NCBI GenBank assembly: GCA_039920665.1
Contig: JBDSDH010000141.1
Coordinates: forward strand, 1 to 64,000
Reading direction: 5' to 3'
DNA length: 64,000 bases
Source of the DNA: WLMZ01 sp039920665
GTDB lineage: Bacteria; Actinomycetota; Acidimicrobiia; Acidimicrobiales; Ilumatobacteraceae
Shown here: one piece after another, positions 44,645 through 53,322 of the stretch
Numbering within the stretch: position 1 is the stretch's first letter
How the letters are laid out: the number at the start of each line of letters is the position of its first letter
Translations under genes and position numbers: made by a program
The notes under the pieces: model-generated
Database searches by the model: none
Told to the model about the DNA's origin: nothing
What the model saw: only the letters and a program-made list of their open reading frames with translations

Positions 44645-45160
44645 GTGGCCTTGGCCACGTTCTCATCTCAAAACATCTCGGTTGCTGTCGTACCTGCCGC
44701 TCGTGAGCGCATCTGGGATGCCCTGCGCGACGCCGACGTGCTGGCGTCGCTGACGCCGCTCGTGCGTTCGATCGATGTCGACGGTGACATCTGGACGTGG
44801 CACCTTCGTGGCATCTCCGCGCTCGGGGTGTCGGTGACACCGTCGTTCACCGAGCTGATGCTTTTCGACGAACCCCGAGAGATCAAATATGTCCACCAGC
44901 CTCCGAATGGCAGCGGCGAGCGAGCCGGTGCCAGCGGGGTGTACACGCTCGAGGCACTGGACATGCAGAGCACGCGACTCTCGGTTGACATCACCCTGTG
45001 TGTCGACCTTCCACTGCCCAAGCTGGCCCGTCGGGCGGTCGAAGCAACGATGTCGACCATGATGCAGCGCACGGGCGAGAAGTTCGCCGAGAACCTCTAC
45101 AAGCGCCTCGGGATCGATCCGGCAGCCGTCGACATCCCGGTCTCCAACTCGGCGCGATGA
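44645..45160 (+). CDS. SRPBCC/START-like lipid-binding-fold protein
   Basis: 171 residues from GTG. VAVVPAARERIWDALRDADVLASLTPLVRSIDVDGDIWTWHLRG is the opening of a polyketide-cyclase or DUF1997-like helix-grip fold, with FTELMLFDEPREIKYVH as a middle strand pair. Such proteins bind hydrophobic ligands. The ligand is unknown. The stop overlaps the next gene by 4 bases. Confidence 0.75.
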   Translation: MALATFSSQNISVAVVPAARERIWDALRDADVLASLTPLVRSIDVDGDIWTWHLRGISALGVSVTPSFTELMLFDEPREIKYVHQPPNGSGERAGASGVYTLEALDMQSTRLSVDITLCVDLPLPKLARRAVEATMSTMMQRTGEKFAENLYKRLGIDPAAVDIPVSNSAR

Positions 45161-46062
45161 CCGCTCGATTCCAACATCTCGCCGTACAGAGCGGGATCGG
45201 CCCCCACACCACCGTCATCGCAGGCGTCGAGATGGCCAATCGGTCGTGGTCGACCACGTCGACCTCGGCCGTCAAAGTCGGCATGCTTCGTCGACGACCG
45301 CGGGCTGGCGTGCTGAACGCGGTCGGCGTGTCCCACGGTTGCGCGTTGCCCGAGTGGACGCTGTCGGTCGGCCGCACGACGGTGCTCGATCCGCGCCGTC
45401 CGCTCGATGCATTGGCTGATCCCACCGCAGCGTCGATTGCCGGCATCGCCGTCGCCAGGATCGGGCTGAACTATCTCGATCAACTCGCCGGCTACCTCGA
45501 TGACGGCAGCGCAATACCCGAAAGCTGGAGGCCGGCGGCTCGCGTGCTGGTTGTGGTCCAGCACGACCATCGCCTGCGTTGGAACGCCGAACGGATCATC
45601 GAGTGGACGGGCGCGTTCGCCGCGGCGTCGGCCATCGAGCGATCGCCGCGTGGTCGCCGCCGCACAGAGCATTCTCCGGACCGATCCTCGCTGACGATGC
45701 GTCAGCGAGCATTGCTCGACGTCGACGGGCCGTGTGTCGTTGGTTTGGAGACGACGCTCGGTCCGGCCGCAGTGCCGGGATGGTGGGACCCAACAGGTGA
45801 GACCGTTTCTGTTGATCTCGAACTGCTCGCTCATCTGGGCGCGACCCTGCCTGGTCGATGCAGCGTGACTTTCGATCAGAGTGATGACTCGCGTCCGTCG
45901 GCCAAGGTCGGCGTGATGTTGCGGGGCGAGACGATCGTCTTGGGTGACAGCGCCCGCGGCGATCGTGGGCCGAGCGCGCGAGCGACCGCGTTGCTCGCGA
46001 TCCGAACCCAGCGGGTGACTGCATGGGATGGGTTCGAGTCCGCATCGCAGCTCGCGAGCTGA
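45157..46062 (+). CDS. Uncharacterised protein, possibly a tandem flavin-reductase-like split barrel
   Basis: 301 residues that I do not firmly recognise. WSTTSTSAVKVGMLRRRPRAGVLNAVGVSHGCA resembles the strand-helix-strand core of pyridoxamine-phosphate-oxidase-like split barrels. A second, similar stretch (LLDVDGPCVVGLETTLGPAAVPGWWDP) lies near residue 190. This suggests an internal duplication joined by an Arg-rich linker. No signal peptide or membrane segment is visible. It is coupled to the SRPBCC gene by an ATGA overlap. Confidence 0.55.
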   Translation: MTARFQHLAVQSGIGPHTTVIAGVEMANRSWSTTSTSAVKVGMLRRRPRAGVLNAVGVSHGCALPEWTLSVGRTTVLDPRRPLDALADPTAASIAGIAVARIGLNYLDQLAGYLDDGSAIPESWRPAARVLVVVQHDHRLRWNAERIIEWTGAFAAASAIERSPRGRRRTEHSPDRSSLTMRQRALLDVDGPCVVGLETTLGPAAVPGWWDPTGETVSVDLELLAHLGATLPGRCSVTFDQSDDSRPSAKVGVMLRGETIVLGDSARGDRGPSARATALLAIRTQRVTAWDGFESASQLAS

Positions 46063-46141
46063 CCGACAGGACACGTCGGCTGTTCTAAGGTGGTCGTCGC
46101 TGCTTGAGCCGCGCCAGGGTGGCCCTACAAGGACGTGACAC

Positions 46142-47353
46142 ATGGGTTTGATGAACAAGATCCGCAACGAATTCGTCGACATCATCGAATGGATCGATGA
46201 CTCTCGCTCGACGCTTGCATGGCGGTTCCCCCGTTATCAGAACGAAATCAAGAACGGCGCGCAATTGATCGTGCGCGAGGGCCAGAAGGCGATCTTCGTC
46301 TACCGCGGCTCGATGGCCGACACGTTCGATCCCGGCAACTACGAGCTCAAGAGCGAGAACCTGCCGATTCTGAGCACGCTGCAGGGTTGGAAGTACGGCT
46401 TCGACAGCCCGTTCCGTAGCGAGGTCTATTTCATCAACACGCGGCCGGTCACGAGCCTGCGGTGGGGCACCCCCACGCCGGTGACCGTGCGCGACCCCGA
46501 CTTCAAGATGGTCCAGGTGCGAGCCAACGGCCTCTGCGTGGTCAAGATCGCCAACCCCGAGATCTTCATGAAGGAGGTCATTGGCACCGACAGCAATGTC
46601 GACATCGAAGAGATCTCCGAGCTGCTCCGTCGAGTCATCTCGCTCGCATTCTCCGACATGGTGCTCGCCACGAAGGATGCCGATGGCAAGCAGCTCGGTG
46701 TGATCGACCTCCAGGGTCGCCAGGTCGAACTCGCCGGCAAGCTGCGTGAGTTCGTCCAGGAGCGCGTCGACGACGAGTACGGCCTCGAGATTCCTGACAT
46801 CACGATGAACATTTCGCTGCCGGAAGAGATCACCGCAGCGATGACCCGTGGCGTCGCCCGCGGTGTCGAAGAGGGCGGCTTCCTCGACAACGTCGGCTCG
46901 ATGGATCGTTACCAGCAGGCCAAGGCCGCCGAGGCAATGGTCGCAGCAGCCGGTAACCCCGGTGGCGGTGCCGCAAGCACCGGTCTCGGTCTCGGCCTGG
47001 GCGTCGCGATGGGTGGCCAGATGGCCGGGATGATGGGCAACGCGTTCGCTCCGAGTCAGGCACCCGCGGCCGCACCGGTCGCAGCGGTTCCTGCCCCGCC
47101 GCCGCTGCCCGGCCAGGCGCTTTACCACGTCGATGCCGGCGGCCAGCCGGGCGGCCCGTACAACCTCGCCCAGATGCAGTCCGGCATCGCCGGTGGCCAG
47201 ATCGTGGGCACCACGCTCGTCTGGTCGCAGGGGATGGGCGAATGGATGCCGGCCCAGAGCGTGCCTGCGCTGCAGGTCTTCTTCTCCGCCCCGCCGCCAC
47301 TGCCGCCATCTGCATCGACCCCACCGCCGATGCCGCCAGCGGCCAGCGCCTGA
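46142..47353 (+). CDS. SPFH-domain protein with C-terminal GYF_2 domain (YdjI-like)
   Basis: 403 residues. NGAQLIVREGQKAIFVYRGSMADTFDPGNYEL and VTVRDPDFKMVQVRANGLCVVKIANPEIFMKEV are the SPFH core of the YdjI / 'virion core' group. A Gly/Ala-rich low-complexity region follows, then a GYF_2 domain (PGGPYNLAQMQSGIAGGQIVGTTLVWSQGMGEWMPA) and a Pro-rich tail. SPFH proteins organise membrane microdomains. AAGGA stands 8 bases before the ATG. The next gene starts 2 bases after the stop and encodes a zinc-ribbon membrane protein, which matches the ydjG-ydjI pairing of Bacillus. Confidence 0.85.
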   Translation: MGLMNKIRNEFVDIIEWIDDSRSTLAWRFPRYQNEIKNGAQLIVREGQKAIFVYRGSMADTFDPGNYELKSENLPILSTLQGWKYGFDSPFRSEVYFINTRPVTSLRWGTPTPVTVRDPDFKMVQVRANGLCVVKIANPEIFMKEVIGTDSNVDIEEISELLRRVISLAFSDMVLATKDADGKQLGVIDLQGRQVELAGKLREFVQERVDDEYGLEIPDITMNISLPEEITAAMTRGVARGVEEGGFLDNVGSMDRYQQAKAAEAMVAAAGNPGGGAASTGLGLGLGVAMGGQMAGMMGNAFAPSQAPAAAPVAAVPAPPPLPGQALYHVDAGGQPGGPYNLAQMQSGIAGGQIVGTTLVWSQGMGEWMPAQSVPALQVFFSAPPPLPPSASTPPPMPPAASA

Positions 47354-47355
47354 CG

Positions 47356-48654
47356 ATGAGTGATATGGGCGCCCCGCCGCCTCCGCCGTTGCCGCCGTTC
47401 GGTGGTGGGCCGCCTCCGCCGCCGATGCCGCCGCAGGCGTCTCCGCCTCCCCCTCCGGTGCAGTCGACCCCGTCCGCTCCGTCCGCTCCGTCCGCGCCGC
47501 CACCTCCACTGCACGGGCTGTCGTCGCCAACGCCTCGCGACCGAGCGGCCTTGCACAGCACCGAAGCGACCCGCACCTATCCGTGCGAGAGCTGTGGTGC
47601 CGAATTGGAATTCGACATCAAACTCCAGAAGCTGAAGTGCCCGAGCTGTGGTGTCGTCCACGATCTCACCGTCGACATGACCAAGACCGCGGTCGAGCAA
47701 GATCTGCGCACAGCGCTGCAGGCACTGCGCGAAAACAAGATGCAGGGTCAGCGGTCGTTGGTCGCTGAAACCAAAGAGATCGTCTGCCAGAACTGCGGCG
47801 GACACACCACCTTCACGGGCAGTCTCACGGCTGAGCGCTGCCCGTATTGCGCGACTCCGATCCAGCGCGACGACGTCCACAACGCCCCGACCCGGCTTGC
47901 GGTCGATGGTGTGGTGCCGTTTCAGATCGATCACAAGCAGGCGACGGAGTTGATCGACAAGTGGATCAACAGCCGCAAGTTCGCGCCCACAGAGTTCAAG
48001 ACCTACAACCGCACCGGCTCGTTCACCAGCGTGTACACGGCCTATTTCACCTACGACGCCGAGACCGACACCGCATACTCCGGTGAGCGTGGCGACAATT
48101 ACACGGTCACAGTCGGCTCCGGCGACGATCAGCACACCGAGACCCGCACCAACTGGTACCAGGTGTCCGGACAGGTCCACAACAGCTTCGACGACATCAC
48201 GATCTTCGCCAATGACGGCTTCGAGAAGAACCGGATCGCCAAGCTCGAACCGTGGCCGACCAACGACGCCAAGCCCTACTCTCCCGAATTCGTCGCCGGT
48301 CACCTGTGTCGCACCTACGACCACGACGTGGAGGAGTGCATGGGCGAGGCCACATCGCAGATGGAAACTGCGATCAGCCAGACCGTGCGCCGGGACATCG
48401 GCGGCGATCAACAGCGAGTCCACAACACCAACGTCTCGTGGCGGGAAATGACCTACAAGCACCTGTTGCTGCCGATCTGGCTGCTGACCGTGATCTACCA
48501 GGACAAGCCGTTCCAGGTGTACATCAACGGTGTCACTGGCGAAGTGCAAGGCGCTCGGCCGTGGAGCAAGGTCAAGATCATCATCGCCGCCGTGATCGCA
48601 CTGATCATCATCATCGCCCTGATCGCGGTGTTCTCGGCGTCCAAACGACGATGA
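47356..48654 (+). CDS. Zinc-ribbon protein with C-terminal membrane anchor (YdjG-like)
   Basis: 432 residues. A Pro-rich N-terminus (about 55 residues) is followed by two zinc ribbons: YPCESCGAELEFD with CPSCGVVHD, and IVCQNCGGHTTF with CPYCATPI. A globular region with VYTAYFTYDAETDTAYSGERG and many charged residues follows. Two hydrophobic segments end the protein (LLLPIWLLTVIYQ and IIIAAVIALIIIIALIAVF). The role is unknown. The family is often encoded beside SPFH proteins. ATGA overlap couples it to the next gene. Confidence 0.82.
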   Translation: MSDMGAPPPPPLPPFGGGPPPPPMPPQASPPPPPVQSTPSAPSAPSAPPPPLHGLSSPTPRDRAALHSTEATRTYPCESCGAELEFDIKLQKLKCPSCGVVHDLTVDMTKTAVEQDLRTALQALRENKMQGQRSLVAETKEIVCQNCGGHTTFTGSLTAERCPYCATPIQRDDVHNAPTRLAVDGVVPFQIDHKQATELIDKWINSRKFAPTEFKTYNRTGSFTSVYTAYFTYDAETDTAYSGERGDNYTVTVGSGDDQHTETRTNWYQVSGQVHNSFDDITIFANDGFEKNRIAKLEPWPTNDAKPYSPEFVAGHLCRTYDHDVEECMGEATSQMETAISQTVRRDIGGDQQRVHNTNVSWREMTYKHLLLPIWLLTVIYQDKPFQVYINGVTGEVQGARPWSKVKIIIAAVIALIIIIALIAVFSASKRR

Positions 48655-49307
48655 CGTTCCTGATCGTCGCGGTATTGCTGGTGGCCCTCGTCGGCGCGGG
48701 AGTGGGTGCGATCGCCGTTCGCCAGAAGCAGAACTTTGCCAAGGCCAACGAGATCGTGCCCGGCCGCGCCACTGCCGCACCCGCAGGCTGGGCAGGAGCC
48801 CATTCCGCCGAGGCCAAATTGCACCGTCGGCTGGGCGAGTCGGTCGCTGCACTGCGCGCCAACGTGACGTTGTCCGATGGCGCGTTCATGGAGTCACGGG
48901 CATCGATCGAGAACGCCGCGCAGGCGATCGACGAACGCCTCATCGCCGCCGCGTCCCTGCCACGGGGCGATCGTGAGACTGCGATCGCAGCAGTGGAACC
49001 CGACGTGGTTGCGCTCGAGGCATCGGTTGCCGCACTCGCTCAGCCGGCCGTGGGCTCGACGCCGCAGCAGATGCTCGATGATTCGGTTCGTGCCGCCCAG
49101 ATCCGGCTTGACGCGCTGGCCGCTGCTCAGGCCGAACTCGACCAGATCGAGGTGCACACGGCGACCGATCAGACCACGCCTGGCCACACAGCGATCGATC
49201 ACATCGTTGAGAGCGAACCGGCTGCACCGGTCGAAGTGGCCCGGCCGGCAACGCAACCGACCGAGCAACCGCGGCAACAAACACAACCGCCCACGCCAGG
49301 GGTGTAG
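48651..49307 (+). CDS. Membrane-anchored helical protein of unknown function
   Basis: 218 residues. One N-terminal transmembrane helix (FLIVAVLLVALVGAGVGAIAV) is followed by a helical, Ala/Glu/Asp-rich region of about 130 residues that is probably coiled coil, and a Pro/Gln/Thr-rich tail. I recognise no family. It is the third gene of the SPFH/zinc-ribbon operon, so a role at the same membrane assembly is inferred. Confidence 0.7.
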   Translation: MTFLIVAVLLVALVGAGVGAIAVRQKQNFAKANEIVPGRATAAPAGWAGAHSAEAKLHRRLGESVAALRANVTLSDGAFMESRASIENAAQAIDERLIAAASLPRGDRETAIAAVEPDVVALEASVAALAQPAVGSTPQQMLDDSVRAAQIRLDALAAAQAELDQIEVHTATDQTTPGHTAIDHIVESEPAAPVEVARPATQPTEQPRQQTQPPTPGV

Positions 49308-49369
49308 CTGCATCCGCTCCGGAGGCTGTGTCAGACGTCGTGCACGGCTCGCTGAGTCACAAGAGGTTT

Positions 49370-49386
49370 CGGCCGGTCCTCGGCCG
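49370..49386. terminator. Weak hairpin between convergent operons
   Basis: CGGCCG, a 5-base loop, then CGGCCG form a hairpin in the 141-base gap where the SPFH and PknG operons converge. No T-tract follows on either strand, so it is at best a bidirectional pause or factor-aided terminator. Confidence 0.3.
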
Positions 49387-49448
49387 GGCTTGAGCCAGCG
49401 TTGTGTGAGCGTTACGCGAGGGAAGTGCAGGGACGGCTCATGGACGAC

Positions 49449-49877
49449 TCAGCCGGGTGGCCACGGTTGGTCGGCACCGGTTCCTTCGGTGGGCGCGTCG
49501 CTCCACGAGGTCTTCCATTCCTCTGCGCCGTCGTCGCTGCTCCCGCCGCGGTCGTAGCGGGTCAGCCATCCGAGCCGGGTCTCACGCACGGCTGCGATTT
49601 CGGCTGACCAGCCGATCACGTCGAGCCAGGTTCGGCTGAGTGGAGATCTGGCCTCGGCCTCGCCGAGCGCGATCGCTGCAGCAGCGTCGGTCCCCGCACC
49701 TTGGTTGACTGCTCCGATCAATGCGCCGACAATCGCGCACGCTTCGAGCAGCGCGATCAACTCGCGCTCATCTGCGTCGGATGCTGCCACGAAGCCGACC
49801 CAACCCGCTTCATGGGGGCCGCTCGGGTCGAATTGCCGGTCGTCGATGACGGAGTAGAAGTCGAGTCGGACAGCCAT
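49449..49877 (-). CDS. Small uncharacterised protein at the end of the PknG operon
   Basis: 142 residues, acidic and soluble. VRLDFYSVIDDRQFDPSGPHEAGWVGFVAASDADERELIALLEACAIVGALIGAVNQG opens it. A Trp-rich middle (LDVIGWSAEIAAVRETRLGWLTRYD) and a Gly/Asp/Pro tail follow. I recognise no family. It begins 3 bases after the FHA gene stop, so it belongs to the same transcript and may be a small partner of that pathway. Confidence 0.6.
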   Translation of the reverse strand: MAVRLDFYSVIDDRQFDPSGPHEAGWVGFVAASDADERELIALLEACAIVGALIGAVNQGAGTDAAAAIALGEAEARSPLSRTWLDVIGWSAEIAAVRETRLGWLTRYDRGGSSDDGAEEWKTSWSDAPTEGTGADQPWPPG

Positions 49878-49880
49878 TGG

Positions 49881-50711
49881 TCAGGCCCCGGTGTTGCGGA
49901 TCGTGAGCCGACTCCAGGCGCCGAGATAGACCCGGTCGCCGTCGGCCAGCAGTGTCGCGACGCCGGGATCGATCGGTTGGATGTCGGCATTCGGCTCGGC
50001 ACCCGCCTTGACCACGAACGTGCCGTTGGTGGAACCCAGGTCCACAGCGGCAAACGCATCAGCGGGTGCCGTTGAGTCGCCGGTTGACGAAGCCGCGATC
50101 AACTGCGCGTGCTGACGGGACACCGCTGTGTCGGAGTCCATTGCGATCTCCGGATGGATGCCGCGGGACTGGCTCGACCGGCCGATCCGGACGACGGCCA
50201 GGCCGAGCGGAATGGTCGACGACGACGGCCGTGGGCATGGTTGATCAGCGAGCGTTCCTTTGAGTTCGAACCACTTCGGATCGACCTCCACGATCACGAT
50301 CCACCCGCTCGGCCCGGCAGGGACCACCACACCGGAGGGGTCCGCAGCCGCAGCCACAGTCGCGGCTGGACCCGTGCTCGGCGCTGGGGTCGAGCCCGTC
50401 ACGGAGACGGTGCCGGTGGGAACCGGGTCAGGTGCCTGGCCAGTGGTGAAGTCGTAGCCGCAGTCCTCACAGAACAACGCGTCGGACAGATTCGGGGCAT
50501 CGCAGTGTGGGCACGGCACCGAACCCATCGGTGACGAACCCGTCGAGCCGGACGAACCGTGTGGCGCGGCTGGTGGTGACGGCACCGCTGCGGGGGACGC
50601 ACCGGCGGCAGCGTTCGGGTCCGAGGGCGCTGCCCCGAGACGAGCGCCGCAGGTGTCGCACCAGTCAGGATCGTTGGACAGGTGGCCGTTGGGACACGTG
50701 GACTGGCTCAT
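49881..50711 (-). CDS. Double zinc-ribbon FHA-domain protein
   Basis: 276 residues. The first zinc site is C6-x3-H10 with C18-x2-C21, and the second is C67-x2-C70 with C81-x2-C84 (CPHC...CEDCGYDF). A Ala/Pro/Ser/Thr linker leads to an FHA domain at about 168-275: VVRIGRSSQSRG (R178, S179), SRQHAQLI (S198, R199, H201) and LGSTNGTF. All phosphothreonine-binding positions are present, so it should read a phosphorylated partner. It lacks the ETTS/ETQ-type N-terminal PknG target motif of GarA/OdhI. The stop of the VWA gene overlaps its start. Confidence 0.88.
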   Translation of the reverse strand: MSQSTCPNGHLSNDPDWCDTCGARLGAAPSDPNAAAGASPAAVPSPPAAPHGSSGSTGSSPMGSVPCPHCDAPNLSDALFCEDCGYDFTTGQAPDPVPTGTVSVTGSTPAPSTGPAATVAAAADPSGVVVPAGPSGWIVIVEVDPKWFELKGTLADQPCPRPSSSTIPLGLAVVRIGRSSQSRGIHPEIAMDSDTAVSRQHAQLIAASSTGDSTAPADAFAAVDLGSTNGTFVVKAGAEPNADIQPIDPGVATLLADGDRVYLGAWSRLTIRNTGA

Positions 50712-52078
50712 GCCGGCGTTCCTGGGTCGGTTCCGGCTGGAGCGGCGGCGGCAGGATCGGGAGCTGGCAGTCCACCACCTTCTGATGGCGCTGCTGATGG
50801 CTCGGTGCGGCGGATTCGGGTGGTCTTGGTGCTGCGGGTGTCGAGCGCCATCTCATCAGCCTTTTGCACTTCTCGCTTGAGTCGAACGGTGCCGGCCTCG
50901 ACATCGACCAGGTCGACCACCTTGGCGAGCAGGCGGGTGGTGCTCTCGTTGCCGGTGTCGTGAGCGAGCTTGGCGGCCTGACCGAGCAGCACTGTTGCGG
51001 TGCGATCGTCGCCGGCGGCCTTGGCCGCGAGCCCCTTCTGGATCGCGTCGGCCAGATTGGCCTGACCGGTGTAGTGGGCGACCGCTGGGTCGATGCGAGT
51101 GGTGAGGTCGACGTCGCCGCTCCACACCGCCCGGATCAGACCCTTGGCGACGACCGTGTCACCGACCACGATCTCGGCCCGAGCAGCGAGGCGTTCATTG
51201 CCCACCGGCGCCACCGGCACCCGCACCGCGATGTGATAGTCGCGGGATCCATCGCTCCAGGCGCCGGTCGGGTATTCGACGATCAGCGGACTGATCCGCT
51301 CGGCCCGGTCGCTGAGGTCCTGCACCTCTGGCGCGACCTGCCGGACGAACAACACCTCGCTGCCCTGCGGCGTCCAAATCCGCAGTCGCGCATCAGACAC
51401 GCCGCGACTCATCGATTCGCGCATCATCTGCTTGAAGTCGGCCTCGAGGTCGTGCGGGTCGGCGACGATGTCGACCGTTCCGAGCAATGCGGTGGAGATC
51501 CGGCGCAACTGCTCGACGTCCCAGTTCTCGCCGATGCCGCGGCAGTCGCACTGGAACACGCCGGTCGCTCGGGCGATTGCCTGGCTGAGGACCTGCGGCT
51601 CCTCGCCCTCGACCCGGCCGTCGGTGAGCAGGATCGCGTGGCGCTGAGTGGCCTGCGAACGCAGGAACATGTCGGTCGCAGTGTTGACCCACAGCCCGAT
51701 CGCAGTGGTGCCGCCAGGCCGGATGCGAGTGATCGCGTTCTGGGCCTGCTGGCGGGTATTCGCGTCCATCGTTGCCAGGGTGAAGCTGTTGGGATAGACG
51801 ACCTCGACGTTGTTGAAGCCGGCCACCACCGCAAACTGGGTGCCGTCGACGATCTCGTCGAGCGCGACTTTGGCCGCCCGTCGGGCGGCGGTGATCTTGG
51901 TCGGGGGCAGATCCATCGATCCGCTGGTGTCGATCAGGATGATCTCGGCAGCGGACCCGCCGCCGGAGTGTCCGGCAGTGCCGGCGTCGGTACAGGCGAC
52001 GGACGCAACGGCGTGCACGTCGGTTGCGTTGTCCGACAGAAATTCGTTCTGATAGATCTGGACGCTGAAGTTCGCCAT
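50708..52078 (-). CDS. VWA-domain protein with intact MIDAS
   Basis: 456 residues. The VWA domain starts near residue 43: D50-T-S-G-S in IILIDTSGSM, the Thr in GGTTAIGLW, and the Asp in LLTDGRVEGEEP complete the metal-ion-dependent adhesion site. A C-terminal region of beta strands and helices (LLGQAAKLAHDTGNESTTRLLAKVV) ends with a Thr/Arg-rich segment (DTRSTKTTRIRRTEP). No signal peptide or membrane helix is present. The start is the ATG 7 bases after AGGAG. VWA proteins act as metal-dependent adaptors. It sits between the PP2C and FHA genes. Confidence 0.9.
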   Translation of the reverse strand: MANFSVQIYQNEFLSDNATDVHAVASVACTDAGTAGHSGGGSAAEIILIDTSGSMDLPPTKITAARRAAKVALDEIVDGTQFAVVAGFNNVEVVYPNSFTLATMDANTRQQAQNAITRIRPGGTTAIGLWVNTATDMFLRSQATQRHAILLTDGRVEGEEPQVLSQAIARATGVFQCDCRGIGENWDVEQLRRISTALLGTVDIVADPHDLEADFKQMMRESMSRGVSDARLRIWTPQGSEVLFVRQVAPEVQDLSDRAERISPLIVEYPTGAWSDGSRDYHIAVRVPVAPVGNERLAARAEIVVGDTVVAKGLIRAVWSGDVDLTTRIDPAVAHYTGQANLADAIQKGLAAKAAGDDRTATVLLGQAAKLAHDTGNESTTRLLAKVVDLVDVEAGTVRLKREVQKADEMALDTRSTKTTRIRRTEPSAAPSEGGGLPAPDPAAAAPAGTDPGTPA

Positions 52079-52089
52079 GGTCATGCTCC

Positions 52090-53322
52090 TCAAGAAGTGG
52101 ACGCGGGAATGGAGGGTGTGCTCAGGGTGGGATCGTTGATCCGGCCGAGGGCGACGGTGATGTTGTCGTGGCCGCCCTGCTCGTTGGCCCAGGCCGCCAT
52201 CGACTCGGCGATCGTCAAGGGTGTCGCCGCTGGGCCGAGATCTGCTGCGGCCCGCAGCATCACCAGCGCCAGCGCCGGTGGGCTGGACGCGTAGTTCCAC
52301 ATCCCGTCGGAGACCACGATCAGCCAGCCCGCACTGGTCGGCGTCATCGTCATGATCTCGGGCGTCGGGTTGACGCTGTCGGCACCGAGCCAACGGGTGA
52401 TCGTGTGGCTGGTGGGCTGGGCCTCAGCTTCAGCAGCCGTCATTCCCGATGCGATCATCTCGGTGCCGAGCGAGTGGTCGACGGTGAGTTGGCGACCGTC
52501 GCCGTCGTCACCGAACCAGTACGCCCGAGAGTCGCCGCACCAGCCAACGGCGATCAGCGTCGATGACGCGTCGGGGGCGGCGACCGCCACCGCGGCGACG
52601 AACGTGCACGACGGCGGCTCCGGCGGATCGCCGAGTGTGTGGGCGACTCCCACTGCTGCTGCGTTGGCGGCGACCCCACAGATCCGGATCTGTTCGGTCC
52701 AGTGCGTCACGGCTGCGGCGGCGCCCTCGGGCGCAACCGGTGCCGAGAGCAGTGCGTTCGATCCATCGATGCATGCCGCCAGGCTGGCCCGGTCGCTCTC
52801 CGGCGCAGTGGTGACTCCGTCGCAGACGAGGATGACCATCCGTCCGTCGCTGAAATCTTCCGGTCCGCCGCCCACGGCCAACGCCATCCCGTCCTCGTTG
52901 CGGGCGTGGGAGATGCCCTTGTCGCAGACGCCGGCGAGATCGGCGCGGGGCGCCTCGGTCCAGTGATCGCGTTTGCTCAGCGCCTTGGCTCCGCAGTTGC
53001 TGCAGAATCCGTCGTCGAGCACCTCGTGGCCACACAGCGCGCACGGGGGCTTCGGCGCCGTTGTCGGTGACGCGGAGGCAATGACCGAGCTGGCCGAGAT
53101 GATCTGGGTCGCTCCCGGCAGCGGTTGAGGCGCTGCGTCCGGTGCGGCGGCAACGGCATCATGGCGCAAGGTGTGGCCGCACTCCTCACAGAATCCGTCG
53201 TTCGGTCCAACCGCCGCGCCACAGTTGGTGCAGGTAGAGACGTCGGCAGAGATGTCGGCAGAGATGTCGGCAGAGGTGTGGGCGGCCGGCACGGTGCCGG
53301 CAACGATGGGTGAGTCGGTCAC
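52090..53322 (-). CDS. Zinc-ribbon PP2C-family Ser/Thr phosphatase
   Basis: 410 residues from a GTG overlapping the pknG stop. Zinc ribbons are C31/C34/C45/C48 and C94/C97/C107/C110. The PP2C domain begins near 128: CDKGISHARNEDG (E143, D144), ILVCDGVTTAPE (D168, G169), GWCGDSRAYWF, LIVVSDGMWNY and EQGGHDNITVALG. All catalytic metal ligands are seen. No membrane helix is present, unlike PstP. Tight linkage to pknG suggests that it reverses phosphorylation by that kinase. Confidence 0.9.
   Translation of the reverse strand: MTDSPIVAGTVPAAHTSADISADISADVSTCTNCGAAVGPNDGFCEECGHTLRHDAVAAAPDAAPQPLPGATQIISASSVIASASPTTAPKPPCALCGHEVLDDGFCSNCGAKALSKRDHWTEAPRADLAGVCDKGISHARNEDGMALAVGGGPEDFSDGRMVILVCDGVTTAPESDRASLAACIDGSNALLSAPVAPEGAAAAVTHWTEQIRICGVAANAAAVGVAHTLGDPPEPPSCTFVAAVAVAAPDASSTLIAVGWCGDSRAYWFGDDGDGRQLTVDHSLGTEMIASGMTAAEAEAQPTSHTITRWLGADSVNPTPEIMTMTPTSAGWLIVVSDGMWNYASSPPALALVMLRAAADLGPAATPLTIAESMAAWANEQGGHDNITVALGRINDPTLSTPSIPASTS
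53237..53272. repeat. 12-bp tandem repeat, three copies, in the phosphatase N-terminus
   Basis: The plus-strand unit GAGAYGTCGGCA is repeated three times. On the coding strand it gives the SADISADISADVS run that precedes the first zinc ribbon. Confidence 0.85.

Noticed and set aside
47360..47560. Possible frameshift or separate gene in the Pro-rich region of the zinc-ribbon protein
   Set aside because: All frames are open because of the Pro/Ala codons; only the frame with the downstream CxxC motifs is coherent and it has a good start 2 bases after the SPFH stop.
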